In this document: positions 48,901 through 63,790 of the stretch, one piece after another | How the letters are laid out: every line of letters begins with the position of its first letter | Numbering within the stretch: position 1 is the stretch's first letter | Source of the DNA: Anarhynchus alexandrinus | Taxonomy: Eukaryota; Chordata; Aves; Charadriiformes; Charadriidae | NCBI GenBank assembly: GCA_008711295.1 | Contig: VUYV01000044.1 | Span: 3,831,723-3,895,722 of the forward strand | DNA length: 64,000 bases | Direction: 5' to 3' | Position numbers and translations under genes: made by a program | The notes under the pieces: generated by a model | What the model saw: the letters and a program-made list of their open reading frames with translations, nothing else | Databases searched by the model: none | Told to the model about the DNA's origin: nothing

Positions 48901-51900
48901 CCACTGCTGCTATATTCTTGGCACACACTCCGAATTTGAGCAAAAAAGATAGACCTAGTCTTGTGAGTCATTTTCTTGATTGATCTAATTTACCTTGAAG
49001 GTTAATGTATTCTAAACTAATTCAGAGATTAATAACCACTTAAAGATATATGAAAGACATTTAACTGTATACCAGACAAGTGTTGTAACCTAGTTATTAT
49101 CTCTTCAATGACTTTGGGAGTTCATTTGATGAGATTTAAGAGTTATTTGATTGTTTGATACACAGAGTGGCAGGTACAAAGCAAAAAGGTGTTTTCAGAG
49201 CTCACTAGTTAATTCTGAAAAGAAGGATGTAATTCTATTTGCTTATACTGCATAATTCAAATAAAACATTTTTTGTTCAAGGTGATAATTAATGTCTTTT
49301 CTTATGGCATTAATTAAAATTCTTTCAGTGATTAAATAATTAGCTGGACCAGAACAATGCTGGACCTGTCCATTCTCCAGCCTGCTTTTGCCTGCTAGGA
49401 CAACAGAATTGATGACGCTGTTCTTCCTCATCTTTTGCAAGGGTGCACCAGAATACCGGTACAGAGCTTTGCCTTTATTGTAAGGAACCGTGTCAAGTTT
49501 AGATGATACCTTTTCCAAAAAGAAAAAAATGCGAGACTGTTGTATGCCTAGTGTTTTTGGATGTGTCCTCTTTCTGCTGGAAAAAAACCTGTCCAGTAAT
49601 TTTCTGAAGAATTTGTATCTGACCTGATAGAACTAGCAGATGGAAGTGTGAGACAGTACTGTATGCGCCCCGGAGCTCTCGCTGGGCTGCCGTATGTTCG
49701 AAAGTCTCAGACATTTTGCAGTGTTAGTGGCGATGCTGGTTGTTACTTAGAGATATTTGTGCTGAAGATCTGCATAGTAAGTCCAGCTTTTGTGGGAAGC
49801 TCTGTACATCTGCGCTCAACAGAAGCATTCTTGGCTGCATCAGATATATTGTGCATATACCAAAACAAATATTACATGACATGTATGCAATAGGTCCAGT
49901 GTTTTTCAAAGCCCTCTACGCTGGGACCGTAACATACTGGGTTTGGCCTGGCTGGTCTCAGCAGCAGATCAAAGCGGAATGAAGGCTGAGCTCTATATGT
50001 CCTTCTGGTAGCCCAGCTCCAGACTTCTCCCTATCTGGGGGAAGGAACATGGGCTGCTTGATCTGTATGACATAGATTATGTGACAGCTTCACACATAAG
50101 CTTGTGGCCTAGGTTCTTTTCTGAGCGGTGCTAAGGATCTTCTTCCAGACCAGCAACTCGGTTCCATATAAACAGAGGAGAGAGTTGTTTGATATTTACA
50201 AATGCTGAACATCTTCAGCTGCCAGAAATGGTGTGAGTTGGAAGTATTAAGCAGCAGCAGGAACAGATCAAGCAAATACTGACTGTTTACTATAAATATT
50301 TTGGTTTATGTTTACAGCCAGATAGGTACCAAAACTGTGAGTGAGCCATTAGGCACATTAATACCTCTGAATATTGTGTATGTGGTCCCATTCACTGACC
50401 TTTAAAAATAACAAAGATGATATACAAGGTGTTTTGTTGCCAAGAGTAGAGCATCCTGCTGCTTGTAGAGCTTGTATCGTGTCTTATCTAGGTTTTTATC
50501 TCAAAGCATTGTTGCATGAACAATGAATGCCCAATGAGCCCTGGCTACCCAATTTATGCCTGCAAGCTCCTGGTGACTTCCTAGGTCATGAGTGTCAGCG
50601 CAAAACTGAGCCCAGCTTGATTTATGAAGGGTCATCAGTGAAGAGGGGAAGAAAAGGACTGATCTAGAATGAGGGCTCTGTATGCAACACTGGGCTAGAC
50701 AGGTACCCAAATAACACCTACTTCATACCTCGTCCAAGCCAAGCAAACAGTTACAGAGTTATAAAATAGTTAGAAATGAAGAAAACCCACCACAGGCTTT
50801 GTGGAGCTTCAGGTAACATTATGGGGATCTATGTATAAGTCCTACAAATAATATAAAAGCTTTTCATTTTGAGGTTCTCCTGGGCTGTCAGAGGGAATAG
50901 AAGACCTAGCGAAAAGAAACAGGTATGCTCAGAGTCAGTAAAAACCTTGACAAACTCTAAGAAATAATCAAGTGGATGAACTGATGAATAGATACACAAA
51001 TCTATTAGAAAATGGAGTTCACTGGTGCCTTGTTTAAGCCACATCCCATCAGCAGTTGCTATTAGTTGTATGTATTGCTCTTCTCCATCAAAGTGGTCTC
51101 TCAGGGCTTGCTTTACCCCCTTAAACTGGAAAACATAGGAAAGGCAGGATTTCAAAAATGCCATTTTCATTACCATTGATAATTAAAAAAAAAAAACCAG
51201 CAAAAATTATCCTGTCTTGGATAGCACACTACTAGAATGCTTTCTTGAGGATAATATAGCCCAGTACATGCCGTTTGACTCATGATACAGGTTAAAATGC
51301 AGAAGAGATGCAGCCAGTGAGGTATTTGTCAGAAAAGTATAGAATAGCATATCTGTCCTGTTCCTTATCAGTGAATTTGACTAAAGCATTTGATGCTGTC
51401 AAGACCTGGACTTTCACAATGACCTGCAAGTTAGGTTCTCCAAGAGAAAAAATAAATCCAAAACACCTGTAAAATTCCTTCAGGAGCTTTGGGGTTTTAG
51501 CATGCCCCAAGAGGTCAAGGATTGTTTCTCAAGAATGCAACCAGAGACAGGGTGAGATGCAAGCCAGGAGAGCGTCTACAGCGAGTTAAGCTGAGTAGCT
51601 GTGACAGTATCACGAGAATGTTCGTGACAGAAAGCCTGGCAGATGGTGTAAGCTGATCCTTGTATCATGGATGGGCCAGCGCTGCCTTGTGCACACAGCT
51701 GAACAGACTATGAAGTTTTACAAGCACTGAATCGCATCGATTTGCTGATAACTGCCCCATGGAAGCAAGCACGTACACAAAAAATCATGAAGCTGATTAT
51801 GAGTTTGGTTCGAGAGGTATGGACTCATAATAAACTTGGGGAAAAAGGACATTATGCATGTCATTTTGTATCACAGCCTGGCGTTAGTCATTTTAATTTA

Positions 51901-52189
51901 TAACATATGTTATCCATGAAAATTTTTTGCTATTTTGGAAATACATTATTGGAGGGTGTTCTCTTGGACAAAGAACTGTCAAATATTGTTAGCACAGCCT
52001 GTCCGTCTTTTATGTTTTGTTTTTTTTTTCAAGAAATAAAGCTTGGAAGCAATATGGTATCATTCTCTAGATTAAATTAAAGGTCTGCAAAGTGGATACT
52101 TTATCTAATTCTCTGTAAAAGGCGGCACAGATTTGCTACCGATAATGCATACAGCTCAGGAGAGATTTCATCTGCTTACCACACTGTGC
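45931..52189. other. Intergenic DNA, no gene seen
   Basis: AT-rich, non-coding. Two minus-strand open stretches at 50829-51176 and 51292-51510 are the longest here, but they lack recognisable domains and I do not call them genes. Confidence 0.5.
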
Positions 52190-52460
52190 GTTCAGGGTAG
52201 GAAGAAGTTTTCTTTTAAATCATTTTAGAGCATAGCAGTCTTCCAGGGACCTGCAACCATGATCATTCCAGCACCCTTCACTGGGCTGGTCTTGTATCTG
52301 GAATGGAAGACAACAGTTTTAGAAGATTGCCACGTCAGGTGTTATTTGGTGAATGAAAAGAAGGAGTCGGATGAAAATCTTCAAGGAAATACTGAAGCAC
52401 AACCTCAAGCAACATGACATTGGTATCAACACCGCTGGGAACTCCTGACAGCAAAGAGGG
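52190..52460 (+). pseudogene. Degraded non-LTR retrotransposon ORF fragment
   Basis: Conceptual translation shows a decayed match to the segment that follows the reverse transcriptase domain in ORF2-type proteins of several animal non-LTR retrotransposons. The family pattern is roughly RW-x-GH-x-x-RM-x-D-x-x-LPKQ-x-L-x-GEL-x-x-GKR. Here one frame reads WAGLVSGMEDN and RRLPRQVLFGE before a stop at 52354-52356. After a frameshift, another frame reads from 52365 with KHNLKQHDIGINT before a stop. Stops and the frameshift show it is dead and old. It is not CR1. An RTE-like or related LINE clade is my guess, not established. The boundaries are approximate. Confidence 0.6.
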
Positions 52461-55400
52461 CGTGCTGGTGTGGGCAGTTTATGTTGGGATGGTTTGGTCT
52501 GAGCAGCAACGCATAGCTGCTATCAAAGCAAACGGCACTGAAAACTGATGCTTGGAACAGAGGTTCCAAGATTTTCTGACTTTACTCACACCTGATCACG
52601 GAAAGGAATGAATGCCACTCATACAGTGGACTTTCCAGGATTTGATGCCCCAGGAAGAAAACGGTGTGTTGTCTGTGATTGAAAAGCACCTATTGCTATA
52701 GTGCCATTGATTACTGCAGTATCTCAAGATGCAGCAAAATACAGTATGATGCTTATCAGAGAGGTCCCTTCAGATGTCACCATCCGCCTCTGAAGCCTGA
52801 AAGAAAACTCACATCTTAAAAGACTTCTAATTTTTTTAGTCTTACTGTAATTGAGCATTGCTCTGCACTTTGAGCTTCTTTTTGCTTTTGTGCTGCTATC
52901 TTGAATGCTAATAGCAACGACTGTAATGACCAGATAGAGGATCAAAAGATCCGTAGTTTCTGCTTCCAGTTCATGAACATACAGTTTTTGTTGTCAAAAA
53001 CATCTCAATTTATCATTTTTATTTTTCCCCATAATGTCAATTTGGTTTTGATGGCAGTTAAACTCGAAGCAGTCAAATCAATTTTCTGAGTGCAGACTAT
53101 GGAATTGAGCTGGATACAAAAGCAAACCTACTCCCACCCTCAGAAACAGGATCAGACTGTGTCTTTCATCCTGCCTTTGGTCAGCCTCCAGATCAGTGTC
53201 ATACTTTTGGATTCTTTGTAAAAAGCCTTTAAAGTTTTTATGAACAAATCACTTTTCAGTGAGAAAAGGGCAACGTTTTCTGAAAAAGTGGCATCTATTT
53301 TTGCCCAGTTCTAATAAGGTGACAGTTGCTGGCAGCACAATTATGAAATCAGAGTGTCATTTGTTAGGCATTATGGACCTAACAAAAAGACTTTCACTGT
53401 ATAAAGAAATGTGAGTAACAAAGGTGTTGTAGTAACACATGTAGTAACACAGATTTAAGGTCTGTGGACTTTGGCTCAAAATCTTATTTTGACTTTTCTC
53501 AAAATAGTTATGCTCCGTGAGATCGGTGCACTGGTACATAAATTGCGGTTCTGACATTTCAGCATTAACACTGACCATTCTTGACTATCTTAGCTTCCAG
53601 TTTGAGTTTATTATTTCACAAACTTTCTAACATTTATTTCCTGGTGACTGTAGTCACTTAGCAAGTTCATTGGTAGTCTCGAGGTGTTAGGTTCAGAGAG
53701 CCTGTAGATAGGATTGATTTCCTGTTTGAGGCCAAGTATTTTAACTACCGCATTAAAAATCTGTCTCTCCCTTCAAATACAGAATACTTTTTATGTAGGG
53801 TTTGTTTTTTTTTTCATGTGCAGAGCTTTTAAAAAAGCAGCAAGCTACACAAAACTCCACGTCCGTTACTTCAGTTAAGTTAATGGCAGTAAGTTCCTTG
53901 GTCACTTGAGAATTGTAGATAAACAGATAAATTTTAGATATTTAGTTACAGTAAGCACACAACATTTAGCAGCACAAAGGTGATACTTCCAGGGATCTCA
54001 TATTTCACCATTTGTGCCAATTGCTTGAAAAACATTTAGCATTTTCTGTAAAATAGAAAATGACTTCTTTTCTTTGTCTTTCCTATCTGCTTTGCTTTGG
54101 TATCTATGTCCATCGCATTTTTTTTCTGTCTAACTTACCAGAGTGATTCTGTAATTCTTATGATTAAATGTGCAATTAAGGCTTAAGCACTATTAGCACA
54201 AGGGATTTTGAAATTAGGATGAGACTGTAACATTGACATCAAATTTAAATGTCAGCACTACTGGAATAGGAAGTGTGACTTTCATCTTTCAGTTAAGAGC
54301 TCCGTAGCTCTGCCGTGCAAATTGCTACCGGGTAGAAAGCACGATGAGGCATCAGGACTCAATGTACCCAGCAGCAGTACTTAGCAGACCTATAATGGAT
54401 TTACCCACGGTAATTTTTGGAATTATATGTACGCTGACAGCATACAAATGACACAGTGCAAATTATATTATTTTAACTTGTTTATCAACTTGTCATCATA
54501 GCCCTTTCTTTTTTTTTTTTTTCCAGTGCAGCATTGTAAATCTGACTCATGCAGAGAAAGTCACAAAGATGCACTGGCCTGTCTAGATTTCCAGCAATAT
54601 TATTATGAGAAATACATTAATTTGTCTGTATGGAAAGGATTTAAAGGTTGTTGCATTCATTTGTTACCAGAGACTGAGCACTTAATCACACAGACTCGGT
54701 TCAGCAAGAAAATTATCTCTTCTGCTCAAGTCCATTAGCAGTACTTTTACAGAGTCTTGAGAAATATAAATATTGGAGGATATTAATGAAAATGACATCT
54801 ATACCTGATGTACTGGTGCCCAAAAATGTGATTAAGTGCCCTGTTAATTAACTTTTTTGCTATGATACTTGTAAATGTATAGTCATTTTTTAAAGCTAAC
54901 TGAACTGCCTAGAAGGCGGCCGGTATTCTGATCTGGGTGAGCTGTTGTCCCATCAGTGACTTCAGTATGAATAACAGCGACACACAGTGCACCCCAGATA
55001 TGTCACACTGTATAAAGCAAAACGCTGAAGTTCGTATTTTCTTACTACAGCAGTACCTCCATAAGCACTCCTCCTCTTACTGTTTTTCTGCCACAGTGAC
55101 AGAGGAAAAACCTGTATTTTCCTTTTAAAGATTGGAATTTGAGGCATAGAAAAATTAAAAGTCACCAAAAATGCATGCAAAGACCTCCCATTAAGCAGTG
55201 ATGTTTTTCTCGAAATCAGGACAGTGAGAATGGAGCTGTTTTGAAATTCTGTCGCTCGAGAGCTTAGGCGAGGATGCTCAGAGAAACACGGCGTAGCCAA
55301 GTCCCTTGAACACAGTCTGCAAGGCCACAAGTTATCTTAAGTCTCTCTCCTGGCCTCAAAGGGGCTTTTAATAACCAGAGGAAATCAAATAGCTCTGAAA

Positions 55401-58400
55401 TGGTGTTTTCTTTATGAGATCTTTTACCATTAGCTCTTGACCGAAAAGTTTTTCAGTGAGTGAAGCGGCAGCGGAGCGCCGGCAGGGTTTGCAGGGTCAG
55501 GGGGCGACACGCTCGTCTTGAACAGATTCCTCAGCTGGCCCAAGCACATCGCAGATTTGAGGAAAAAACCCTCTGACACACATTATATTATACATAAATC
55601 ATTCCAGTTTTTCCACAAGTTTTTCTGCCTGACCTCTGTCTGTGTTTGTCAGAGTTCTGTTAATGGGATAATCTTGGAGAGAAGACACAGGTAGTTTTTC
55701 CTATGTTACGAGAGGAAAAAAAGGACGAGATCAGTACCTTTAGAAAGAGCCCTTTAGCTCAAAAAAAGTAGAGAGAATAACTTTCTAAAATGTATCTTTA
55801 GAATAGCAGTTCATTTCCCTACTTGTCTGGTGGCTGGGTTTGCTATTTAATAGTGAAATATTAATTTCTGTTAGCTTGAATTTTTTTTTTTTTTTGAGGA
55901 GCTTCTTTCATTGACAGAACGACTGTAATAGCAGTTGTAAAAAATTATCAGCCCGGCACTGGAACATACTTCACAGCCAAGGAGACATTAAATTCACTCT
56001 ACTTCACTGCATTTGCATTCTGTGGTTATTAATGAGTTAATGATCTGTACAGTTTTAATGAATAGAACATAAATGAAGAGCCAGGAAAGGATATTAGACT
56101 GAGCGAAGCCCGTGAGTGAAGGCTTTAATTGCACTCCCATCTTCAGGTCATTAGCTGCATAACTACCTGTGGACGATCTGATAATTATTCTATCATGGCA
56201 CTAATGAATTTGCTTTTTGTTTGGATTGGTAAAAATGTTAATATCCTTTCTATGAACAATTAAACTCACTGACATGAGGTGTATAAAGAACTGCAGTCAA
56301 CATACTTGGCCATCCTCTGCATGTCTTCCTTCACCCCTCATGCTGCTGCATGCTGTTTTCAATTAAAACTTTTCCAGAACGACTTCCAATTAATTTTACT
56401 GTAATTTGGTTAGCAAATCTTTGTAGTGCCATGCAAAAAGACAAGCAACAAGCATTTCATTTTTCAGAAAAAAGTTCTGAGTGTTCTGACAGGATTTATA
56501 GGTACCCAAACTGGTTACATTATTCTTGAACGTAGAGATCCCTGTTTGAGATTGTTTTCCTCCATAAAAAGTAGGGGCATACCTCATGTTCTTTTTTTGG
56601 TAGCATATAATGCAAAGACTACATAGAAACGAGTTCTTTTAAACTTAGTGAATGCCAATGAGTAACACTCAGCCAGCATTGCCACATGCCAAAGGGCAAA
56701 CACATTTAAACACTGGATAAAAAATAACTTGGTACGTGATGCAGATTTCCAAATACTTCATGGGGGGGGGTTGTGCTGTTTTTAAGTGACTAAGTGCCTT
56801 ACAGAATTCCTAGGTGTATGACAACTTGCCCGAGTAAGAAAAAGGCCATAAAAAAAGCTCCATCTTCCAAAGCGGTGCCCTTGTTTTCCAGCAAACAGCA
56901 ACTGAATAATGTCATGTGAGTATCATCTTGAAAATAAACAGGCTATACTGTTCTTGTTTTGTAAGATATTGTTCTATTAAGCATGATGGATATTATCCTG
57001 TCATTGTTAAGACAAAGCCAAAAGACAACATCTAGCAGGCTTATAAAATCCTTGGAGATAGCGAGGTCCAACCCCACCAGGTGAGAGCTGCCCTTTGCTT
57101 CGCTCCCGTAGGGGTCCCTGTCCCAGAGCATCGGCGGTCGTTGATCAACACGAGACTGCCCATCCATGGACCTGTTCTCCGTCTACACTTGCAAAGAGCT
57201 GAGCTCACGTCTCGCTGATAAATCAGCACCGAGTACACTGTTAGTTTCACACCAGCCTTTTGCGCCAACTTCAAGTCACAAAGCGTTTGCTCCCTCAAGA
57301 AATTACTTTTTTCATACACAGTCTCAGTTTGAATTCCAGAGCCTTCAGACCCACAGAAACTAAATGACATCAGAAACTAGAGAACCATAACCTTGGCGTC
57401 AATTTAGAAGAACATCAAGAATTTCAATAGCTAAATAAACAAAGTTTTATGAGCTGGAAAGAGGTGTTAGCAACACATCAGGATGCTCAGAAAATTCAAA
57501 AAAAGCTGGCAAAACCAAAACATCACCTTCCACCTGTTGCATTTATAGATACACCAAAAAGCATAATTTTGCTTCTCATGACTATTATATTCTGTGAACA
57601 CTGAACAGAAATTCTTGACACTTTTTAAAATAGCTTCCAGACTATGGAGGGCCTACTTTGAACTGAAAACTGGTGTCTCATCACTCATTTAACAAGCTTC
57701 GGAGTTGGATAGATCCTTTTGCTAGCCTTTGGTCTCACGTTGGATCTGTTAATTTATAAATTAGAAAGGACGGGAAAAAGGCACACGACAATCAAAGCAG
57801 GATCACTACAGTGTTGCAGATGACCTGGTAATGTTGAATAACTCGTAGGAGAGCATAAAGCATGTTGCGTGATTAAATTATTAGAAACATTGATCATTTA
57901 AAAATGCAGGACAGAACCTCGTGACATTTTAACTGACTCATGACTTGGGTCCGGTTTATAACTGAAGCAGATTATTGCTGTTACAAGTTATACCTGCACT
58001 GGAAAAGAAAGGACAACAACTAAGTGTTATTTCTAACCTAGAAATTGGCCTGGCCAAACAGCCCTTAGAAGGCCTACCAACATAATTTCTGCAGCTATTT
58101 TGAATCTATTTTACAGTTTGCTTGTTTCTGTACCAGGGCAATCGCAACAGGGTTCGAGCAAATACCTTCCCATCTGTCTCCATTTATTTAAGGTTTTAAT
58201 TTATTTTTTTCCTTTTTAAAAAGCCTTTTCTGTTTCAACTCTTACTCTGCTTTTTTATTTAAGCATTTTGTAATGGAGCTACAAGTTAATCATGCTGAGT
58301 ACATCAATTTTGACTACAGTTAATAAGGCATTTGTGTAACCCCGGTGACTCAGACAAGTCCCCTTGGGACTCCTACTGTGCCCGCTGCAATTTACACATA

Positions 58401-61400
58401 CAAAAAAGTACTCCTCAAAGAGGGAAATGGCAGTATTAGAATGAAGTTAAGCATATTAGGCTTTATTCAAAAGAAGTGTAAACTTTAGTGGCTAGGTTTT
58501 GACCAACTACAGGGATTATTTATCCCGAAGCTGCAGGGCTGAACTCCCAGCTTTGACTTGTCCGTCAGTTTGGCGGTGGGGCCGTGGGGCAGAGGAGGGC
58601 GGTGATGAGGCAGCGGTTGTTCAGCACGTTATCACTGAGACTACATTTGTTATGTGGGTACTGGAAGCTCATATAAAATTTTAATATACACTTTCTTCCA
58701 TAACAAATATATATTCATAAATAATCTTGACATAAAAAGCCCACTGTGACCAAATAGCACTTTTGTTCTTTTGAGCCTTTGTTCTGCATAGTGTTTTTAT
58801 GGCTGTGAGAAGCAACCAGCCCAGCCAGCTGTCTTCTCTGACCAGTATGTTTCAAGTCTGGAGATATTTTACTGTATATCATTTAGCTTTTCCTCCTGAA
58901 AAAAAGTAAAGAATACCTGTGAGGTTATGACTGCTATAAAATTCATAATGGTTCAATTCTGTATTGACTTTCTAACTTAACAAATGGTTAAGAACACAGC
59001 CACAACGTTGAACAGAAGATTATACCCTTTCTCAGGAAAATTTGTAGGCAGTATTATTTTGAAATTCAGTAAATTTTTTTTGAATCTAGGTTTTGTAAAC
59101 CAGAATAGAAACAAGTTCCAGAGAACAATTTTTGAATTTATTAAAAAATGAATATATGAAAATCAAATGAAAAGAAATGTATGTCTGCGTAGTTTGTGTA
59201 TTTGATTGCTCTTGGGGTAAAGCCAATTGCATTGTACAGACATACCAGATGTAGCCAACCACAAAATAGATATAACTGCAGCATATAGATATGTAGCTGT
59301 CTCCTGAATCTGCCTAACATAAGCTAGGCAAGTTTAACCCTTTCTAATACGAAGTGTTGTGAGTCACTTAGAAATGTAAAGACTTTGATCAAGAGAAGCT
59401 TAAAAAAGTAAAGAAAATTACCCACAGTGATGAAAATAGCTACACACTTTTAAAAACAGATAGTTAATTAGTGAGCTTTAAAGAAGAGAGAAATGTTGCT
59501 CTGGCCACTAAAATATCAAGGAACATAATCTATACTTTTAATATTTTTGTATTGCTGTAATTAGTTCAGTATGTGTGCAGATCACTGGTGCTAGACAGGC
59601 TTAGAGCCGGCCCTGTAGTTGTTGCCAATTACTGTGCAAGCTCAAATGCAAGCTTTTATTACAATTGGGTTTATTAACAAATAAAACCATGAAACAGTAT
59701 ATCCAGCTCAAGTTTTAATGAAAGGAGTAGTTAATTCTAGGACCCCTCTGTTCAGGGTCTGCTCAGTCACACACTACATGTCTTGCTATGAGGAGGACTT
59801 CTCAAATGTCAATCAAAACAGATACAGAACAGCACAGCTACCATCTCCGAACAACAACTCAGCTGACTTCGCAGGACAGCTGAACAGAAAAACTGGTCCT
59901 CCTGGCCTTTGGGTCCCTCTCATCCCCCTTGGCCAGGATGATCCTCTGCAAAACATGGTCTTCCCCGTGCTGCACAGGCAGGATAACCTGGGGACATTTG
60001 TTTTGATGAGGAAGAAATGAGACATGCCCATGAAGTAGATTCACTCTGATAGGATTATTACATGAGTAGTAAAAGGCTATTAGTGAAAAAATATTAAGTT
60101 GCACTTTTGGCTTATTCTTTGTGACTTTATATTGCATATATACCATAGCTACATCTCTTTTGTATCCCTAACATGGTTCCAGTGACTTGTTTAAATGGGT
60201 TATATAGGCAAGTAGTTCATCTGGGAGTTTAAGTGACAGATGTTTTGAGTTGAGCTATTTCTCACCTAGTTAAGCATCTAAAATACTAATGACCAGGTCC
60301 ACACAAAGAAACATTATGATATGACTCAAAGTATTCTAAGTAATGTTCATGAGTTCAATTTTCAGATCCATTTCTGCAGACCAATAGACCAGTAATTGTT
60401 TCAGGGCATTTTGAAATGCTAATGATGGCCCAAATAAATGGTTTTCATTAATGCTAGGGAACGTTCCTACACTGTAAATGAAGACAAAAATTGTGAAAAA
60501 GCATCACTTGGGGAAGATGGCATCCAGGATTTCAAAGAGCAGTCCAAACGCAGGTTCTTTTGCCCAGACAAACTATATGTGCATTGGGTGACTGTACAAG
60601 ACACTTTCCTCGTTGTCCGTGCATTTAATCCTCCTGTCGTGTAATCTGTAAACCCAACTGCACATATTGGAGGTTGGGGTTTTTTTGTTTTGATTCAGAC
60701 CCAAGGAAGGATGAAGGTTGTTTCTGGAATGATAGTAGTGTTATTTGTAGGAATTAGGTAATAGGACATAGTACAAGTCAGAAGCCTTTGGAAAGACAGC
60801 GTTCGATGGCAACTGGACTACGCAGGCTTTCTGCTGCAGATGCTGTAGAGTGGGGCACTGCGTGAGAACACGGTGTCCCCTCTGCTTTGCACTTGCCAGC
60901 TCAAGGGACAAGGCTGGGCCAGAGCCACAAGCAGGGCTTTGCGCTCACCCGCCCTCCTGGCAATTACTGCCCATAGAAAGCAAGCACCACCGCCCCGAAG
61001 TACCACTGCCGCTGCACGCACCCTACCTACCCTAAAGCTGTTGTGGTTTTGTTTCCCATCACAATACCTCCTTTGTCTGAAGCAGCCAAAGCCTTTTTGA
61101 ATTACCTAAGCTTCTTAGTACAGCACGATCTGTGTAATGCATTAGTTATATTAAACAAATCAGAAGTGTTTACTTACAAAAAATTGAAGTCAAAGTGTCA
61201 AAATAGTAATTTATCACAGGGTCTCAGTTCAGTGATTCAGAATATGAAGCATAAAAAATACTAAAGGGTTCATTGTATAATAGAACAGCCTTGAGGGGAT
61301 GTAAAATTAAAGTAAAAAAATTGGACTTGTGGAGTAGGATCATCAGTTTGTATAAGCTGATTTAATTTTATTACAATCAAAAGGCAATATCTAGATTTAT

Positions 61401-63610
61401 CAAGAAGCAAGCATAAAATTTATATGGACAAGCGGCTGCTTCAGCATCCGTAAAATGCACTCCTGGTTCAGTGATAAGAAACATGAATGGCAACAATATT
61501 TGGGAAAAGTATGACCAAGGAAAAAAAACGGTCATGTAACCACAAATGTTGTCACACTTAAATGCATAGTTTATGATGATCATCTTGGTCTACTACTTAA
61601 AAGAATAAAAAGCAAAATATCACATAGGTTATCCAAAGTTGTGAGCTGGAATTAATCCAGACAGTAAATCTCCAGTAGGCTCAGTTGCATTATTTAATAA
61701 AGCAGATCAGTATTGCTTAATCTTTAAAATCTCTACTAAAAGTAAAATAAAACATTTATGTTTTGATCAGCACTAATTGCTACAATTTACAGTTTAAGTC
61801 TATGTTTTTAAATCTTTTCTGCCTGAAGGGGCACAAAGTTTTACACCACTGATTTACCCAGCGGATGCCAGACTGGCATCAGATCCTATCGCCTCCGATA
61901 ATCACTGACAATACTACTCCATTGATACATTGATAATAGTACTCCAGTCCACGTCTTAAGGGAATGGAGCGTAGTTACTCCCACATCTCTCCACATCTAG
62001 GCAAAGAACACACTGTTCTCGGCAGAGAAGAGCCAGAGTTCCTTCATTTGGGCTGAAAAAATACTTGTCTCAAGAGACAAACCAGCTGAAATTAGAGGTT
62101 AGTTTTTCCTCAATCTGGAAGGCGTCTTTTCTCATACTTTCCTTCTTGTGTTTCCCTGCACCCTTACAATAGTGTCCGTTTTCAGAGGCCTACAATGATT
62201 TGTATTTGTTTTGTGATAACTTGAATCTGTATGCAGTTCCAGTATTTGAATCATTTTTAGTGTGCAATTCTTCTACGTGCAAGTACAAAGACTTCCATAT
62301 ATGGCTGTTCTGCAAGCGTTGCACTATTCCCTCTTGCTTTCTTTCATGGCAACCTTGGGCTCAATAGATTTGGTAAAAGTTCACTTTCATGAGTTACGAT
62401 AAATGACTTGAAAGAGGCAAAGAGACAGATAACTTAAACACTAAGGATAAATAGTAACTATGAGCAGCCTTAGGTAAAATATTAGATATGTTCACCTTAA
62501 TATTCTGGTGGTATATAGAACAGTCCAAAGAAGGACTAGGAACACACACAATGCGACAGGACTTTGGTAAGGACATTGGGGATAAAGTTGACTGCTTCAA
62601 AAAATCATCATGGAATCCTTAATGTCCCCCGAGACAGGAAGAACATCTGCTTACTTCTCAGCCCTGAAGAGGTAAATTATAATATTATCAGCTTCAGCAG
62701 CATATTTGGAGTTTTATAGATCCCGTGTCAAAAGCCTATTTAGGGAAAAATAAATAAAAGGAGTCCAAGCAGAACCATGATCCAGAATGCAGCTGTTTTG
62801 TAGATTAATGTTTTTATTTAAGAAAACACTACATATGTAGAAAGTGTCATGACTCAGCCCTGCTTGCACTCAGCTGACACTGCTGGAGCCTAATTACTTT
62901 TGTACTGTTAGTACTGCTTCATCCTTATTCCTTCATACAGGGATCTCAAAACACTTTGAGCATTCCACAACTATTTTTCTCATCAACTGGGGGGGAAGAA
63001 ATTACTTTTCTGTTTTATTTCTTTGATCTTCTGTTTACAGACAAGGAACAAAAGAGATTTATTTACTTTGCTTAGGTCACTCAAAACAATGGAGAAGAGC
63101 TCAAATCTTACAGCTCCCAAAAATCATATGTAAACCAATAGACCATATTCCCTCCCACTGGATAATTCTGGAGAGGTTGCTTGGCAAGTGTAATACATTT
63201 GAGTAGCATTTATTTTAGCTATTCTGAAGAGGTTAGTTTAAAATACACTAAGGGTGGGGTTTTTTTTGAGAGGTTCCAAACCTGCCTGATCCATTTTTCT
63301 CTGCACTTTACACACATAATTGCACTTGCATACAAATAGCATTTGAGTGAATGCACAGATCAAATAAGCTGACAGCTCACATATACAAACCCTGTTTGCT
63401 TCTAATGGAGCTACAGGGCTAAGTGTTTGCATGCACAAATATGGCTAATTTTTAAATATGTGCTGAAGTTACACTGAAACCAAATGGTATCAATCACGCT
63501 CTTAAGATTTAATCATCTTCTTACATCTCTTTCTATAAAGGGAAATGGGCTATTTTTAAGTTATCCTTACAGGATTTCAGTTTTTTCAACCAAAGAAAAC
63601 AAATAGGTGG
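52461..63610. other. Intergenic DNA, no gene seen
   Basis: AT-rich non-coding DNA with scattered T runs (about 54509-54522, 55880-55895) and slight GC enrichment near 55465-55520, 58560-58620 and 60850-61030. Open frames of up to about 120 codons show no recognisable family. The first few hundred bases may be a continuation of the retrotransposon relic. Confidence 0.5.
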
Positions 63611-63720
63611 GGAACCAGGTGCTGTAACTGATCTTCCACCTTCATAGCTCCGTTGGTTATCTGAAGGAACCAGGTCCTGTAACTGATCTTCCACCTTCAT
63701 AGCTCCGTTGGTTATCTGAA
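63611..63720. repeat. 55-bp tandem duplication
   Basis: Two adjoining 55-base copies, 63611-63665 and 63666-63720, differ at a single base (G at 63621 versus C at 63676). The near-identity indicates a recent duplication. It is non-coding as far as can be seen. Confidence 0.95.
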
Positions 63721-63790
63721 GTAAGTGTCAGGGACTGACCTGACTGGCAGAAATTGTAACAGGAACCAAAGCAGCAGCCAAGACATTCAG

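Noticed and set aside
50829..51510. Two neighbouring minus-strand open stretches (115 and 72 codons)
   Set aside because: No recognisable motif, no clear splice pairing and no expected gene at this point in the synteny. Lengths are within chance expectation for 64 kb.
59718..60146. Overlapping 70-100-codon frames on both strands near 60 kb
   Set aside because: Overlap on both strands with no conserved motif points to chance openness.
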